Assembly (NCBI GenBank): GCA_016800925.1
Contig: JABCPU010000127.1
Span: forward strand, 1 to 64,000
Origin: Suillus spraguei
Lineage: Eukaryota > Basidiomycota > Agaricomycetes > Boletales > Suillaceae
Reading direction: 5' to 3'
Length of the DNA: 64,000 bases
Below are positions 48,838-60,777 of this stretch, in pieces (the stretch's first letter is position 1; the number at the start of each line of letters is the position of its first letter). Position numbers and translations under genes: made by a program. The notes beneath the pieces are model-generated. The model saw nothing but the letters and a program-made list of their open reading frames with translations. It was not told the origin of the DNA and searched no databases.

Positions 48838-49221
48838 TATGTCCACCGAAATTCAAGCCCTGCAACGAGCGCCGAGTTTGATCAACAAAAAAAAAAAACC
48901 AGACAAAAGATGAACGGGAGACTTACAATTGACATCAAAGGTTGCAAGACATCACAAAAGACAGAAGAAACAGAAGAAATTACTTTAGACGATATCGAAT
49001 CAAAGAGCGTTGCAGTGTTTGACACCGTCTCCTCGTGCCCGACCAGCTTGTGGCTGAGAAACTCGTGTTCGGTGATTTCCTTGATGGGCCTGCAGGAGAT
49101 CCACGACGTTCAACCAATACTAAATAAATCATTTCCTTTTATCTAACGCATTTAGTATCTTTACATACATCAACTATGTCACCTGCTCTTTAACACCTGA
49201 CGACCACATCATCCTCAATAA
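48838..49221. other. intergenic region
   Basis: Upstream region of the disordered protein gene and 3' end of the C2 gene. An A12 run sits near 48888. No gene supported. Confidence 0.5.
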
Positions 49222-50722
49222 TTAGGCCTCCTTAAGTGCTACTGAAACCCGATCTAATAGTGTCTCTTCGCCTTCAGTAGCATGAGGCTCCAGCTCCGTA
49301 GTTTTCACCCCTCTTTTCGTCAATGCATACTCCCTGCACGCATCTACGCTCTTCTTCAGTTCTGGATCGTCTTGTGCTAGCGCAACTACGTTGATCCCCG
49401 TAAAATTGAGTTCCAGAAGCTGCGCCACTTTAGCCAGCAGATCGGGATTAGGAGAATACGTCCCAGAATTGTTATCAATCACCAACTCCCATCTCACACT
49501 ACTATCATCCGTGTAATCGGAGAAATTCTCCCAGCCACCTTCTGGGCGAGGGTGAAACTCCCCGCTGTACACTACGCTTTCTGCGCAGTTGCTATGCAGT
49601 GCATGCTTCGATGCAAAGTCTACGAAGAACGCCGCCCCTGTCTCTGAGAAACGGAAGGACTCGTCTTCCTCGGCGATAACATACGTGTATACTGCGGGTT
49701 TGATGCGATTTTCAAATGCGCTATTGCCGTCACCCGATGATCGACGCGAGCCGCCTTGCAGCAACTCAAACACATCATCGGCACTTGTGATAACCCCAAA
49801 ACCATTCGAGGCGGTCCGGGCGTATAACATGTGGTGGCTAGCCATGATGCCGGAACGCACTGCAATTGATGTAGGTCCTTTAAAAATCGCCTGCGCTGCC
49901 TTGTAATCGTGGTTCCATCGTTGCACCGTATCCCCAAACAAGTGTGGAATGCCTTTAATATAGATCTTCCATGTCGAATACAACCGCGTGTCCCTGAGAT
50001 TGGTAAGAACGCCCATTGTTGGTGAGTCGTGTCTAGAATAATGGATCGGGCCATCAAACAAGTATGGTAGTGATCTTGAATTATGAGCCGACGGAGAGGA
50101 TTCGATCTTGAGAGATATGATAGGCCCAAACGTTGATAAGCACAATCAGTGGCGATTAAATGCGGGGCAGACATACGTTTAGCCAGAATGTCCCTCTATT
50201 TCGACCGAGCCGCTTGCCGACTATTTCGACCTCTTTTACGCCCGCAGTTACAGTAGTCTGGAACACACCGACATCATCATCTACGAGTGATTTAGTCTCT
50301 ACCTCTCGTACTACCACAGACAAGGTAGCTGTGGAAGGAACTGTCTTTACGATCCAGGTCTCATCCCAAACAGGGGAGATAGTATTAGGCTTGACAGACG
50401 ACCTGAAAGAAAGTAGGCCAGCGTCAATAAGCAAACAGCAAACCACTCACGTGTACGAAACCTTGTCATCAAGTCTAGCACGAAAACACGGGTTTATCGT
50501 GCCAATGACATGCACCTTTGCAAGATCCGACGCCCCAATAAACTTCAGAACCTTTCATTTGCACCCACAGTCACTGCCTCAACAAGACAAAACACTTACC
50601 CTGATAACCAGATCCACGTACTTCGTATCTACATTGAACTCTTTCGCCGCGAGTTTGACGGCGTCGAGGTGGTCGTTGAACTTGGCTTTGGCGCTTTGCA
50701 AGGTGTGGTGAGCGTTTTCCAT
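49222..50722 (-). CDS. C2-domain protein, 444 aa
   Basis: Four exons on the minus strand, 50722-50600, 50551-50451, 50402-50177 and 50106-49222, total 1335 nt. The start was set at ATG 50722 because it lies in a perfect GCCGCCATGG context; an in-frame ATG 18 nt upstream is possible. After an N-terminal helix (MENAHHTLQSAKAKFNDHLD) a C2-like beta sandwich is visible: VLKFIGASDLAKVHVIGTIN, SVKPNTISPVWDETWIV, LSVVVREVETKSLVDDDVGV. The C-terminal half is another ordered domain: LFDGPIHYSRHDSPTMGVLT, TWKIYIKGIPHLFGD, then SGEFHPRPEGGWENFSDYTD and WELVIDNNSGTYSPNPDLLA. I recall this architecture in fungal C2 proteins of unknown role. Membrane or lipid binding is likely from the C2 domain. No signal peptide. 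Intact. Confidence 0.85.
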
Positions 50723-52536
50723 GGCGGCTTTAAGACACATAGTGTGAGAGGACTGTCACTCATTGTCCATTGACATGTTGACTCTAGGCTGCGAAGCTGC
50801 GGACACTGGGATAGTTCGGTTGCGGGAGGGCCCGGTGTATCACCCGAGGCCCGAGGGGTCGATGAGCTCAAACCTTACTGTAGGGTTAGGGTTACATGCA
50901 CCACCAAGCCGGGCCCAACGAGCAGGACCTCTGGGCTACCAACGAATACCTTCGAATCCTGTCAAACGGCGCATAGTACAAGGGGATTTCGGTGGAGATC
51001 TCAGCTAGCCTGCGATTTCAAACCGACCCTGAAGAACAAGTACACGATTGATAAATCCGCACGGCATCTGAATACCATGCGTCCTACTCTCAACTTTCGT
51101 TCCTTAGCGCCTGAGAAAGTCCTTTTAATCGTGCCTTACATGCTACCAGATAGTCGCAGTAGTCAGAATGAACGAAACTGAGTGATGTCCATCATCAGGC
51201 TTGGGCGGTTGATGTGCAATTTCATTTTGCACTTCAAAATGCCAAATGCACATCAACCACCCAAGCCTGAGCGACGCGAGTATCACTGTTCCTCACCCTG
51301 CGATAGCGGTTATCGCATTCATCACACGAGAGCGGCAATAACATCACGAGCGCAGCAAACGCGGATGATTTCGCAACAACCTTTGATGCCAAAGATAATA
51401 AGCTGGTCGGTGAACGTCACGATGAGGTGGTTCTTATCATACCGATGTCATGGACAACAGATTCCGCTATTCATTAAATCAGCGATGATAAACATCCAGC
51501 AGAGAAACGGACCGCTCACTGAGAGGCGAAGATAACAATGAAGTAATTGAGTGATCCACGTGTTGACCGTAAGACCCGACCTGTGGGTGAACACGCCAAG
51601 TTGGGCAAGTATCATGGGGACAAATCAACTTGAGGCTTGATATACGCATTTGTCGAAATGAATGACGTTCGAGGGTGTTCCCTAGCCGATGGAGTTAAGT
51701 TCCAACCAACCAGCGTCGTCATGTACTGTATATGGCCGGCGCACTGCGAAACCTAATCACCGCCTGAACGGGAAACGCTACCAGCTATAGCTTATCCATC
51801 AGGAATGTTTGATGCCAACACCAATTTGAGCGGCTATAAGACCATATGATGTATCCGTGAATAGGACACTCCAATACGGTGAGGTATATAAACGCAAGTT
51901 CAGATTTACTCACCGAAATGTGATTTCGCACAGCTTGTGGTTGCTTGGGGAGCTGTTGTCTGTTAATCCACGTGACATTATCGTCGAATAGTATCCCGAG
52001 AATCGAGATGAACACTGTGGTAGTGGCGAGACCCGGGCCGCCGGGCACGCGCAGCATATCGTCATGGGGAAACGTTCGAGCTGAATTGGATTGATACCTC
52101 CCCGTGAAGGTATTGCTAGAACGTATTCCAGTCCTAAAATCCATTGTTTGGCGAGGGAAAAGCCTGAGTGTTCGAAGGAATTTGATGACATTGACAGATA
52201 TTTTCGTACAATCATAAAAAGACCCAAGGGGGACCACCGCAGAATGTTGAGTTTAGGCGAATAAAATGCACGTGTTATAGCAGTCGGGAACAATATCATT
52301 CCTGAAAACCTCTTGGAGCCCGACACAGCCACATTCACAATACAGATCTCCAAGGGCACGACGCATTGCATCAATATCGAATGAACTGCGGGGATTAGGA
52401 AACGGAAGAATACATCATTAGAAATTCATACATCAGCATTGTACATGGTATTACATGGTTCGAACCTCGCCAAGGCTCTCAAGCCGATATGACAGATCTT
52501 CCCAAAACGAAGCTCGTCCTTCGTCAGATCAATCGA
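50723..52536. other. intergenic region with a hairpin and a doubtful frame
   Basis: Holds the inverted-repeat hairpin at 51196-51269. On the minus strand at 52374-51800 a long frame (ARTFPHDDMLRVPGGPGLAT, TTVFISILGILFDDNVTWIN) continues through a possible GTGAGT donor at about 51915, but I recognise no family and do not call it a gene. Confidence 0.45.
51196..51269. repeat. 23-bp inverted repeat, stem-loop with 28-nt loop
   Basis: Arms CAGGCTTGGGCGGTTGATGT (51196 on, plus GCA) and TGCACATCAACCACCCAAGC (51247 on, plus CTG) are complementary over 23 bp with one G-T-type mismatch. The loop spans 51219-51246. The stem is far longer than a chance hairpin and would be stable as RNA. Confidence 0.85.
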
Positions 52537-54594
52537 TCAATTATTCTCTATGGTCGAAAACCCAACATCTACTCTAGCTCTCATGAGATCTCCGTAACGA
52601 ATTGTTAGGAAAATGAGCCTACAGAAAAGAAATTTAGTGTCAGTTTTCAATCGTGCAGCCAAAGGAATGCTCACCCTTGTCCAAGAAGTGCAAGAACAGC
52701 CACAATGATATCCGTTGATGCAGTACCAATGCATTCGATTGATGGAATAACAAGAGCGGTCGCAACAGATAGAATGAGTGACCTGACGCCGCTGGGAAAC
52801 AATTGAAGATGAGTTGGTGAGTTACGAGTGCGATGGCCATGAAGACTGACACGTTAGCAGCTGTGATTTCTGCACTTTTTGAATGCAGTACATCCACATT
52901 ATAAGAACCAATTGGGTTTAGCACAAATACCACCTTTAAGAAACAATGAGTTGCTTTACGCACAGGGAGGACAAACTAGCTGGGAGGACCTACCCCTATT
53001 CCGTTGACAAAAGACACAATAAATTCAACAAAAGACCGATCGGACCACCAACATATGCTGTGAGCAGCCCTGACACTCCAATGGATAATGGAACCATGAA
53101 CATCCCTCCGATCCATGTCATTCTCAATCGGTCTTCTGGAGACCACACTCCTTTGCGCTTCTTCTGCCACTTCCTAATTACAATATCTGATAAGCGGCCA
53201 GCAAGCGGTGCTCCGACTGTCAAATATTGAGTTGATAATAATCTGCAATCACAATTATTTGTACTTACTAAAGTTTCCAAGTCCATTTGGGAGGAAACAC
53301 GCTCCAATGATGGCTTTGTTCGCGATGCCATACTGTACACCCTACAGATACCGCAATTAGTTTGTAATATGGAAATTAATATCAGCTTACGATAGTGTAT
53401 GCCAGTGGTACAAGGAGAACTATATCATTTTGAGTAAGAGAACACTGAGGAATTGGATCAACGCACCATAGTCTGTTATGAGCGTCAGACTCGACGCAAG
53501 CATCTACACCGCGCATAAAACCAAGAGTTTGTACCAAACACAATGTACGGGGTACTATATGCACTCACAACCGCAAATAAGTTCGGACTCCGAAGTAACC
53601 AGAGACAACTTAGAGGTTGACCCATGTGAGATGGATCCATCTCCTTCGCTTTAGTTTATCAATGCCCAATGTGCCAGGATGACTCGTTTCAGGAAACGAA
53701 ACATATATCAGAAATAGTTCGAGTAAGCCCAATGCAGCAAGGGAATAGTGCAAGTTGCGCCAGGTCCAATACTCTGCCGCCGCACCTGTTCGAATACAAC
53801 TATTAGTTTCAGCATGCCTAAACATTCAAAACGTTTACCTCCAAGGAACGGAGCGACAGCAAACCCAAAAAGCGTGGCCTGAAACAGCTGTGTCAGTACC
53901 ACCACATTAATGAACCATGATCCCTCACACCCAAGAATATCCCGATACCAATACCGCGCTCCTCCAATTTGTATATGTCCCAATTACGCCAGCACCCAAT
54001 GATAACCCTCCAGAGCATCCGAACGTCTGAATGAACTGCCAGAATAGCAGACTTTCTAACGAATTCGACATCGCGACACCACAGCTACCGATGCATAAAA
54101 TCGGTATTCCACACAAATACATTGTTCGGCGTCCATCTGCAATCGAATATTTATAACTTGAGAAGAATGCTGGACCACTCATGAATGAACGCACAGAAAG
54201 ATGAATGCGCAGCCCAAAACAACGTTCCGATCGCAGTGGCAAAGGTCGACAGACTAACCGTCAAGCTATATAAGAAAGCCGCAATCTGAGAGCTAATCGC
54301 CGCATCATTCGCCAACAATACACACCTGACAGCAGCATGTGTGGACTGGAGTTCTTTAGCTACTTGAGGAATGGAGGGTACGAATGACGCTGCAACGAAC
54401 TCTGACAGATACCGTTCGTCAGCATGTGGTGTATCTGGACATCTAGATCGCTTACTTGGTAGTGAACCCGCACAAGAGACGATAAACACAATCCACCTCT
54501 TCTGACGCCGCGTGAACCGGTTATAAACCACATCGTGTACAGTTTTAGGGTCACCGCTGCTTGACGCCAATAAGGGACTTTCTTCTGAAGCCAT
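52537..54594 (-). CDS. MFS transporter A, DHA1-type multidrug/polyamine-like
   Basis: Major facilitator with twelve expected helices, family DHA1. Starts at ATG 54594 (MASEESPLLASSSGDPKTVH), a polar head, then RRQKRWIVFIVSCAGSLP. Conserved blocks follow: FVAASFVPSIPQVAKELQST, SLTVSLSTFATAIGTLFWAA, GRRTMYLCGIPILCIGSCGV, LLFWQFIQTFGCSGGLSLGA, EYWTWRNLHYSLAALGLLEL, FPETSHPGTLGIDKLKRRRW, LPNGLGNFIGAPLAGRLSDI, RLRMTWIGGMFMVPLSIGVS, VLNPIGSYNVDVLHSKSAE, and TIRYGDLMRARVDVGFSTIE to the stop at 52537. Two one-base deletions relative to the family are apparent: near 53980 (ATTGGGAC, should restore GDIYKLEERG) and near 53010 (T4 should be T5, restoring CLFVNGIG). Tandem paralogue of 55737-57788. Probably intact in reality. 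Confidence 0.85.
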
Positions 54595-55736
54595 GGTACC
54601 ACGGGATCATACGCAAACGCGATGGATGAAGCTTTAATAGATACTAAACATCACATAAGCTATCAAGATAAGTGCTATGCACCAGGAACACATAGTACGC
54701 TGATAGTACTGCTTAGTACTTGCAGCTATTCAGAGTCCGGCTCGCCACCTCGTATTGAATCACATGCTATCTTAGCGTCAAGTGGCGTCTTCGAAGTCCT
54801 TAACATAGAAAGGCATCTGGAACTTGGCCACCATCTACAGCAGTACTTGATAGCGAGAACTTAGATGGACTGGGATGTGGCTGTGACTAGAATGGTATTT
54901 AAAATTTGAAATTCCACTGGAGCCCTGATAAGAGTCGCGGAGTCTGCAGCATGGAACTCAAGTTCGCGCGACGCGCGCCAGATACGAGTTCAGACTAGCC
55001 AAATCAGAACTCGCTGCGATGCTCTTAAGCTTTAAATTTTAAATAGAAAATCTCCAGAAAAATTTATCCCCGAATTTTTTTTTAATGAATGTTTGCTGTC
55101 GTGCAGCGGTCTTAGTGAAGGTAGCGGGAACAAAAAAAAAGTTTGCTTTATTGAAGCAAGCAGTTTTTTGAGCGGAAGCCCCGAAGGGATGACACAATCC
55201 CGACAGCGGCTCCAACCTGTACAAGAGAGCCGAGGTGAGCTGCGATGGGCGAATGGGCAACCTCGAATTCAGCAGGTCTAGGTACCGGCTACCCGGGTCC
55301 CTGGAAGAGGGGAGTGGTATGTAGTTGAAGCCAGTTGAAGTAGTAGCGATGTATGCTGCGAGGATTCGAGAGATAACGAGGACAAGGGAGTGGTGGGTGG
55401 GAAAAAAAAAGCAGCAGGCAGGTTTGAACCTGCTGGAGCGTGACGCGAGCACTGTGTGGTGCAGAGACAAGAGAAGCTAGGTGCTGGACTGGCGCTGTCA
55501 CAAAGTCATAATTCTAACCTCACACTCGTACCTCGCTTCGAGATAGAATACCAAACTCCACTCCACTGAAATATTTCGGATGACGACAACGATACCGAAC
55601 ACACATAACAAGAGCGCTCAAGACAGCTCCGAGTCGTTATGATAGATGAGCTTATTGGCGATTTGATGTTGATTTGGCGAATATATTATTCCCAAATATT
55701 GATTCTGTTATTTTCTTCGAACAAACGAAGATAAAT
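54595..55736. other. spacer between tandem MFS genes with a tRNA-like fragment
   Basis: Besides the promoter of transporter A, this holds a minus-strand tRNA-like 3' end at about 55399-55470 (T-arm GCAGG-TTCAAAC-CTGC type followed by a T9 run) and homopolymer tracts near 55075-55140. No gene supported. Confidence 0.45.
55399..55470 (-). repeat. tRNA-like fragment with poly-T end
   Basis: Minus strand: CAGCAGGTTCAAACCTGC, then CTGC and T9. The T-arm and polymerase III-type terminator resemble the tRNA-like family at 34.4 and 42.1 kb, but the anticodon arm differs, so membership is uncertain. Confidence 0.4.
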
Positions 55737-57788
55737 CTATGAATTGTTCTCTGTGATCGAGAAACCAACATCCACACTGGCCCTCATGCGATCACCATAG
55801 CGAATTGTCAACAAAATGAGCCTAAAAATTTGAAGTTAAGTATCCTCGATATCTCGTAATCAGAAGGACACTCACCCTTGTCCAATGACCGCAAGGATAG
55901 CTGCAATGATATTCGTCCACGCAACGCCTATATTATCAATCGATGGAATGACAAGGGAAGTCGCAGCAGCTATAATAAGTGATCGGATTGCTCTGTTAGG
56001 TAAAGGATTAGAGTTCAACTTTGACAGCAGCACCATATCATGGAGACTAACGAGCTAGCGGCTGTGGTCTCTGCACTTCGAGAGCGTGCCACATCCACGT
56101 TGTAAGAGCCGATTGGATTGAACACGAAATCGACCTGTAACAAACAGCGAATCACTTCGCGCACATGGTGAGAGCTTGACTGAGAACTTACGCCAAATCC
56201 ATTCATAAAAAGACACAGTAAATTTAAGCAAAGACCGACTGGGCCCCCAACATACGTCGTGATCAGTCCTGATGCCCCAGTAGACAACGGGACCATGACC
56301 AGCCCTCCGATCCACGTCGCTCTCAAGCGATCTTCCGGAGACCACACTCCCTTGCGCTTCTCCCGCCATTTTCTGACTACGATGTCCGATAGGCGGCCAG
56401 CAACCGGTGCTCCAACTGTTGAAGATAGCGTCGATGAACAATGATTTCAATGATGATACACACTTACTGACGTTTCCCAGTCCATTTGGGAGGAAACACG
56501 CGCCGATGATGGCCTCGTTCGTGATACCATACCGAATGCCCTATGCCGCAATCAGGATAAGAGATAGAAGATGACTGTCAACTCACAATAGTATGCGCCA
56601 ACGGAACGAGGAGAACTGTATTATTTAAGTAAGAATGCACTATACAGTAAATACCAACGCACCATAGTCAGTAAAAAGCATGAGAGTCGACGCAAGCATC
56701 TACATCCCACACAAAATTAAGTTTGTAACCAGTACGTAACGCACACACTTACAACCGCAAATATGTTTGGACTCCGAAGCAGCCAAAGACTACTAAGAGG
56801 ATTAACCCATGTGATATGGATCCATCTCTTACGCGTGATCTTATCAATGCCCAATGTGCCAGGATGGCTCGTTTCAGGAAACGAAACGTATATTAGAAGC
56901 AGTTCGAGCAAGCCCCATGCAGCGAGGGAATAGTGCAAATTGCGCCAGGACCAATACTGCGCCGCTATACCTGTTCAAATACGATAGTTTCAGCGTGCTT
57001 AAACATCCAGAATATATTTACCTCCAAGAAGCGGGGCAACAGCAAAGCCAAGAAGTGTAGCCTGAGAAAGTCACTTCAGTACCAAGTTGATAAGAACGTT
57101 CAACAGCAAGATTACTCACACCAAAGAATACACCGATAGCAGTCCCTCTCTCCTCCAATTTATAAATATCACCGATAACACCAGCACCCAAGGCTAGGCA
57201 CCAGAACATCCAAACGTTTGCACGAATCGCCAGAACAACAAAGTCTTCAACGAAGCTGCCATCGCGACACCACAGCTCCCGACGAATAAAAAGGGCACGC
57301 CCCACATATACATCGATCGGCATCCATCTACAGGATGCAGGAATTGGTCAGAAATCGAAACTACGGCGAGTTCACGGCACGTTATGGATACACGCACAGA
57401 AAGACGAATAAGCAGCCCAAACTAACGCTCCGGTGGCACTCCCCAAGACCGACAGACTGACGGTCAAACTGGAAATTTTCTCAATCACAAAATATCATAT
57501 ATGATAAACCACAACACTCACCTGACGACAGCATACGTCGAGTCAAGATCTTTAGCTATTTGAGGGATGGAAGGCACGAATGTCGCATGGGCGAACACTG
57601 ACCAACATTCATCAGTATCGTGCCTCCGCATTAACAGTATACTGTAACTCCCAATACTCACTAGGCAACAAACCCGCGAAAGAGGCGACAAACACGATCC
57701 ATTTCTTCTGGCCGGGCGCAAACCTGTCATAGATAGCTTCATGCGTGGTGGACGCCAGCAGAGGGGTGTCTTCTGAATCTGAAACCAT
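55737..57788 (-). CDS. MFS transporter B, tandem paralogue of A
   Basis: Starts ATG 57788, ends TAG 55737. Same layout as transporter A: PGQKKWIVFVASFAGLLPS, FAHATFVPSIPQIAKDLDST, GCRSMYMWGVPFLFVGSCGV, LLFWRFVQTFGCSG, GAGVIGDIYKLEERGTAIGV, WSWRNLHYSLAAWGLLELLL, FPETSHPGTLGIDKITRKRW, LPNGLGNVVGAPVAGRLSDI, VWSPEDRLRATWIGGLVMVP, CLFMNGFG, VFNPIGSYNVDVARSRSAET, LIIAAATSLVIPSIDNIGVA and TIRYGDRMRASVDVGFSITE. One base is missing near 57194 (CCTAG; CCTTAG would give GALALGAG). Otherwise all introns and phases agree with A. Substrate unknown; the tandem pair suggests recent duplication, with clear divergence already. Both genes are read in the same direction and are separated by 1.1 kb. Confidence 0.85.
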
Positions 57789-58408
57789 CGTGAATTACGA
57801 GCGAAACCTGGCCTAAAGCGCGGGAGAGTTTATATGTATGAATTTATATGTATGGGCCGCTGTCGCTTGGTAGAAAAGGGCCTGTATGTAATGTCTGATG
57901 ATCAATCCATCAGGATTTAGGGTGCTGCGGACCATTACCGAGGTAAAATATGCTCCCCGAGGTGGCGGAGAAGCTAAAAGTTTCCTCAGCACAGCTTGTC
58001 TCATTGCAAGATGCTAATGTGCATTCGCGTTAGGCCTTATCTTCCGATCCGTACTATGCGCATGATACTATGGCCGCTGCGGCCACCAAATATCATAACA
58101 AGTGGGGCCCTGTTGTTTGTCGAGCTCCCCAAGTAAATAAAGCCGGCAAAATGAAATCCGGTCTATATTTATCGATATGAAAGTGGCTGAAATGGAGTAA
58201 ATCACATTTTGATTCAAGTCTTGCCTGTCGAAAAACCACTGGTGTTACTAGACGGCAACTCTACATCGTACCATCAACCTGAGGAAGGTTTACTGAAACA
58301 ATTCCAAGAGTAAGGTTTTTACAGCAAAAGCGCTCAATCATGAGATTTTATGGCTACAGTCAACGCAACATGTATCTAAGTATAAGATAAATAAGTAAAT
58401 GCAACACA
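57789..58408. other. intergenic region
   Basis: Promoter side of MFS transporter B and 3' side of the next minus-strand gene. No repeat or gene seen. Confidence 0.5.
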
Positions 58409-59231
58409 CTACGCAAGGCTTATGGTGAACGGGTAAGTCCACAAATAAAATCCGACTACAACTCCGCATGCAAGGCATGCTATCGCACATAGTGCGAATA
58501 GTGTTGGGAGTGCAAGGAAAGAAAAAAAAGGGATGTGGGTCGCAAGTCTCCGACAATGATTCTGAAAAGTCTGAGATGAACGAGTTGACTGAAAAGTGTG
58601 AATATCCTTACCTGAATGTAGTCGGGGAGGTAACGAGCTCTATACGCCAAATCGAGCTCCAAACGACAGCCGGCACTGAGAACAAGAGGGGAGTGAACAT
58701 GTATAGAGTGGGCGACCGCCAGTTGGTGAGCAGGACGAGAAGAGAGGTGGTGGGTCGTGCACGTAGTGAAGCCACACTCCACTGGCGAATACCATCACTT
58801 CTGCAAACCATCTGATATCGCCAAGGACCTTTCTAATATCAGCTCTGATCTCTTTCCACTCCGTTTCGTCGTCAGTGGCAATAGCACGTTCCATGCGCTC
58901 TTGCAACTTGATCCCCACGAGGGGAAGTAGCACTATGCAAACAGTTTAGGGCTATCGTGCAGGATATGAACCAAATATGAGCACTCACCATTCCTCACCA
59001 CCCAACTCCACGGCACGAGATGTGAAGTCTCCGAATCACGCTGATGATTGGGTGTTGGAGCACGACCATCGACACATCCTGGTGGCAGACTCACCTGATC
59101 AACCTTGTCGGCTTCGTCCAAACGGTGCGATTCATGCTTTGCACACATGTCAGGGGATATTGGGATGGACGTTTCCCTGACGGCAATACTACACGCCTCA
59201 CTCACTCCTCAATAACGGGTACCAAATCCAT
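58409..59231 (-). CDS. small predicted tail-anchored protein
   Basis: Not recognised. Minus-strand exons that join well: one ending HESHRLDEADKVDQ (donor at about 59094), RDSETSHLVPWSWVVRNV (about 59039-58989), LLPLVGIKLQERMERAIATD, DETEWKEIRADIRKVLGDIR and WFAEVMVFASG (58932-58773), then SIWRIELVTSPTTFR (before 58610), and a last exon NHCRRLATHIPFFSFLALPT with the hydrophobic run LFALCAIACLACGVVVGFYL, ending WTYPFTISLA at TAG 58409. The last exon would be a single C-terminal membrane anchor. The first exon (MDLVPVIEE from ATG 59231) and the junction after FASG are uncertain: either a 29-nt intron or another one-base error is needed at the start. Probably a real small membrane protein. Confidence 0.5.
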
Positions 59232-60156
59232 TGCCGAGGAAGGTGTAGTATAGTACGTTAGACAGTTATACTGGCGGTGTGGAGTGATACACGCATGTGT
59301 GAGATTGAATTATTTGTGCATAACATTAGGAACTATGGACTCATCTTGCTACCACCAACTGCCGCTTTGGGCCGAACAGATATAGTGTGAAAACTATCTG
59401 AGCGACCTTACCACGGGTTGAATCTTGGCTATAATAAGGCTTTGGTAGATAAATAGCACACTTATAGAGCAAAGCTAGCAAATAGAGGCTCTGTCGCTGG
59501 ATTTGACCCGATGTCTGGCAAAAACAGGAAATATGTTGGCTCAACTGATCAGTGCGCACTGATCAAGCGGAGTTTTAATTTTGGTCACACGCTAAGTCTC
59601 ACTTGTAGATGACAGCGAGCAACCCTAACTGGTTTTATTTAGTTTTCCTATAGAAATGTGTATATATGTCATGTGGTAGAAGAAATATGAAGGGCCGGTA
59701 GCATCTGATAACTTCGTTAACCATTTCCCCACCTTCTGTACTGTATGCTTCAAAAATCTTAAGTGTCGTTTGAACTTCCGACGTTGTGTTGATGTGCGCC
59801 GAGCATTATGGCAGATTTTAGCCGTGTTTCCTGTAAGCTCTGAGCTTTACCGAGCCTTTACCGAGCTTACGAAAGTTACCTGGAGTCCCACTAGTAACTA
59901 GAATAACTAAGTATCTAGGCATTACATCGCATTCAAACTCCGCATAACACCTTGTGCTCTACAGCAAGTAGCAGCCCTGGTCCTCAAAACATCCAAGTTG
60001 TAGCTTGGTCTTTGATCATTCTACCAGCATCCTCATTATTCTGTTCTATCTCACTATCTGTATTGCAATTATCATCATTTTCTTTTGAAGAGTTTGTATC
60101 AGTATATTTATTTCTTATCCCCTCTCTTTGTCTGGCCTCATTAACAGTCATTAGAT
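59232..60156. other. intergenic region with a 20-bp palindrome
   Basis: TGATCAGTGCGCACTGATCA at 59546-59565 is a perfect palindrome. The rest is AT-rich spacer and the upstream region of the plus-strand NACHT gene. No gene supported. Confidence 0.5.
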
Positions 60157-60777
60157 ATGTCTGAAGGAACTTGGGAGAAGTTGTCCCAGGTCGCTGTCAA
60201 GGGTGCTCAACATAACTCTCGTGAACGCCTCCCCCATCCAAAATGTTTGGAAGGCACTCGGGTGGCCCTTCTCAACTACATCTACAGATTATTGGACAAG
60301 AAAGAAAAGAATCAGATCATTTGGCTGCACAGTACAGCGGGTGTAGGAAAGTCTGCTGTCGCATTCATGGTAGCTGAAAGGATGAAAGGATTGAAAGTGA
60401 CAGAGCAGACGCGTGTGGAGACGTGACTTGCAGGAACATTCTTTTTCTCCCGCAAGCACACGAAATGGTGCACAACTGGTTATTTCTTTGCAACGCTTGC
60501 CTATCAGCTGGCCACCAATTTCCCCAGCATTAAGACGCTTGTGAATAGAGCTATCATCAAGAACCCTGCCCTTCTAGACCCCGACTCGTCTGTTCACGAT
60601 CAGATGGAAGGCTTGTTTCTCCGACCTCTCAAGGATATTAAATATAGACTCCGCGAATGCGGCAGCCCGCCTTTGTCATTCATTATCAATGCCCTTGATG
60701 AATGCACATCCGAAACCCTCAATCAACCCGGATTCGAATCCCTTGATGAAGATAAATCTGAAGGCAAGATTGCTGAA

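Noticed and set aside
52440..52480. GGTTCGAACC as a tRNA T-arm
   Set aside because: No anticodon or D-arm at suitable distance; an isolated palindromic word.
55039..55501. Minus-strand frames of 70-143 residues between the MFS genes
   Set aside because: Biased composition caused by homopolymer tracts and a tRNA-like fragment; no splice or family support.
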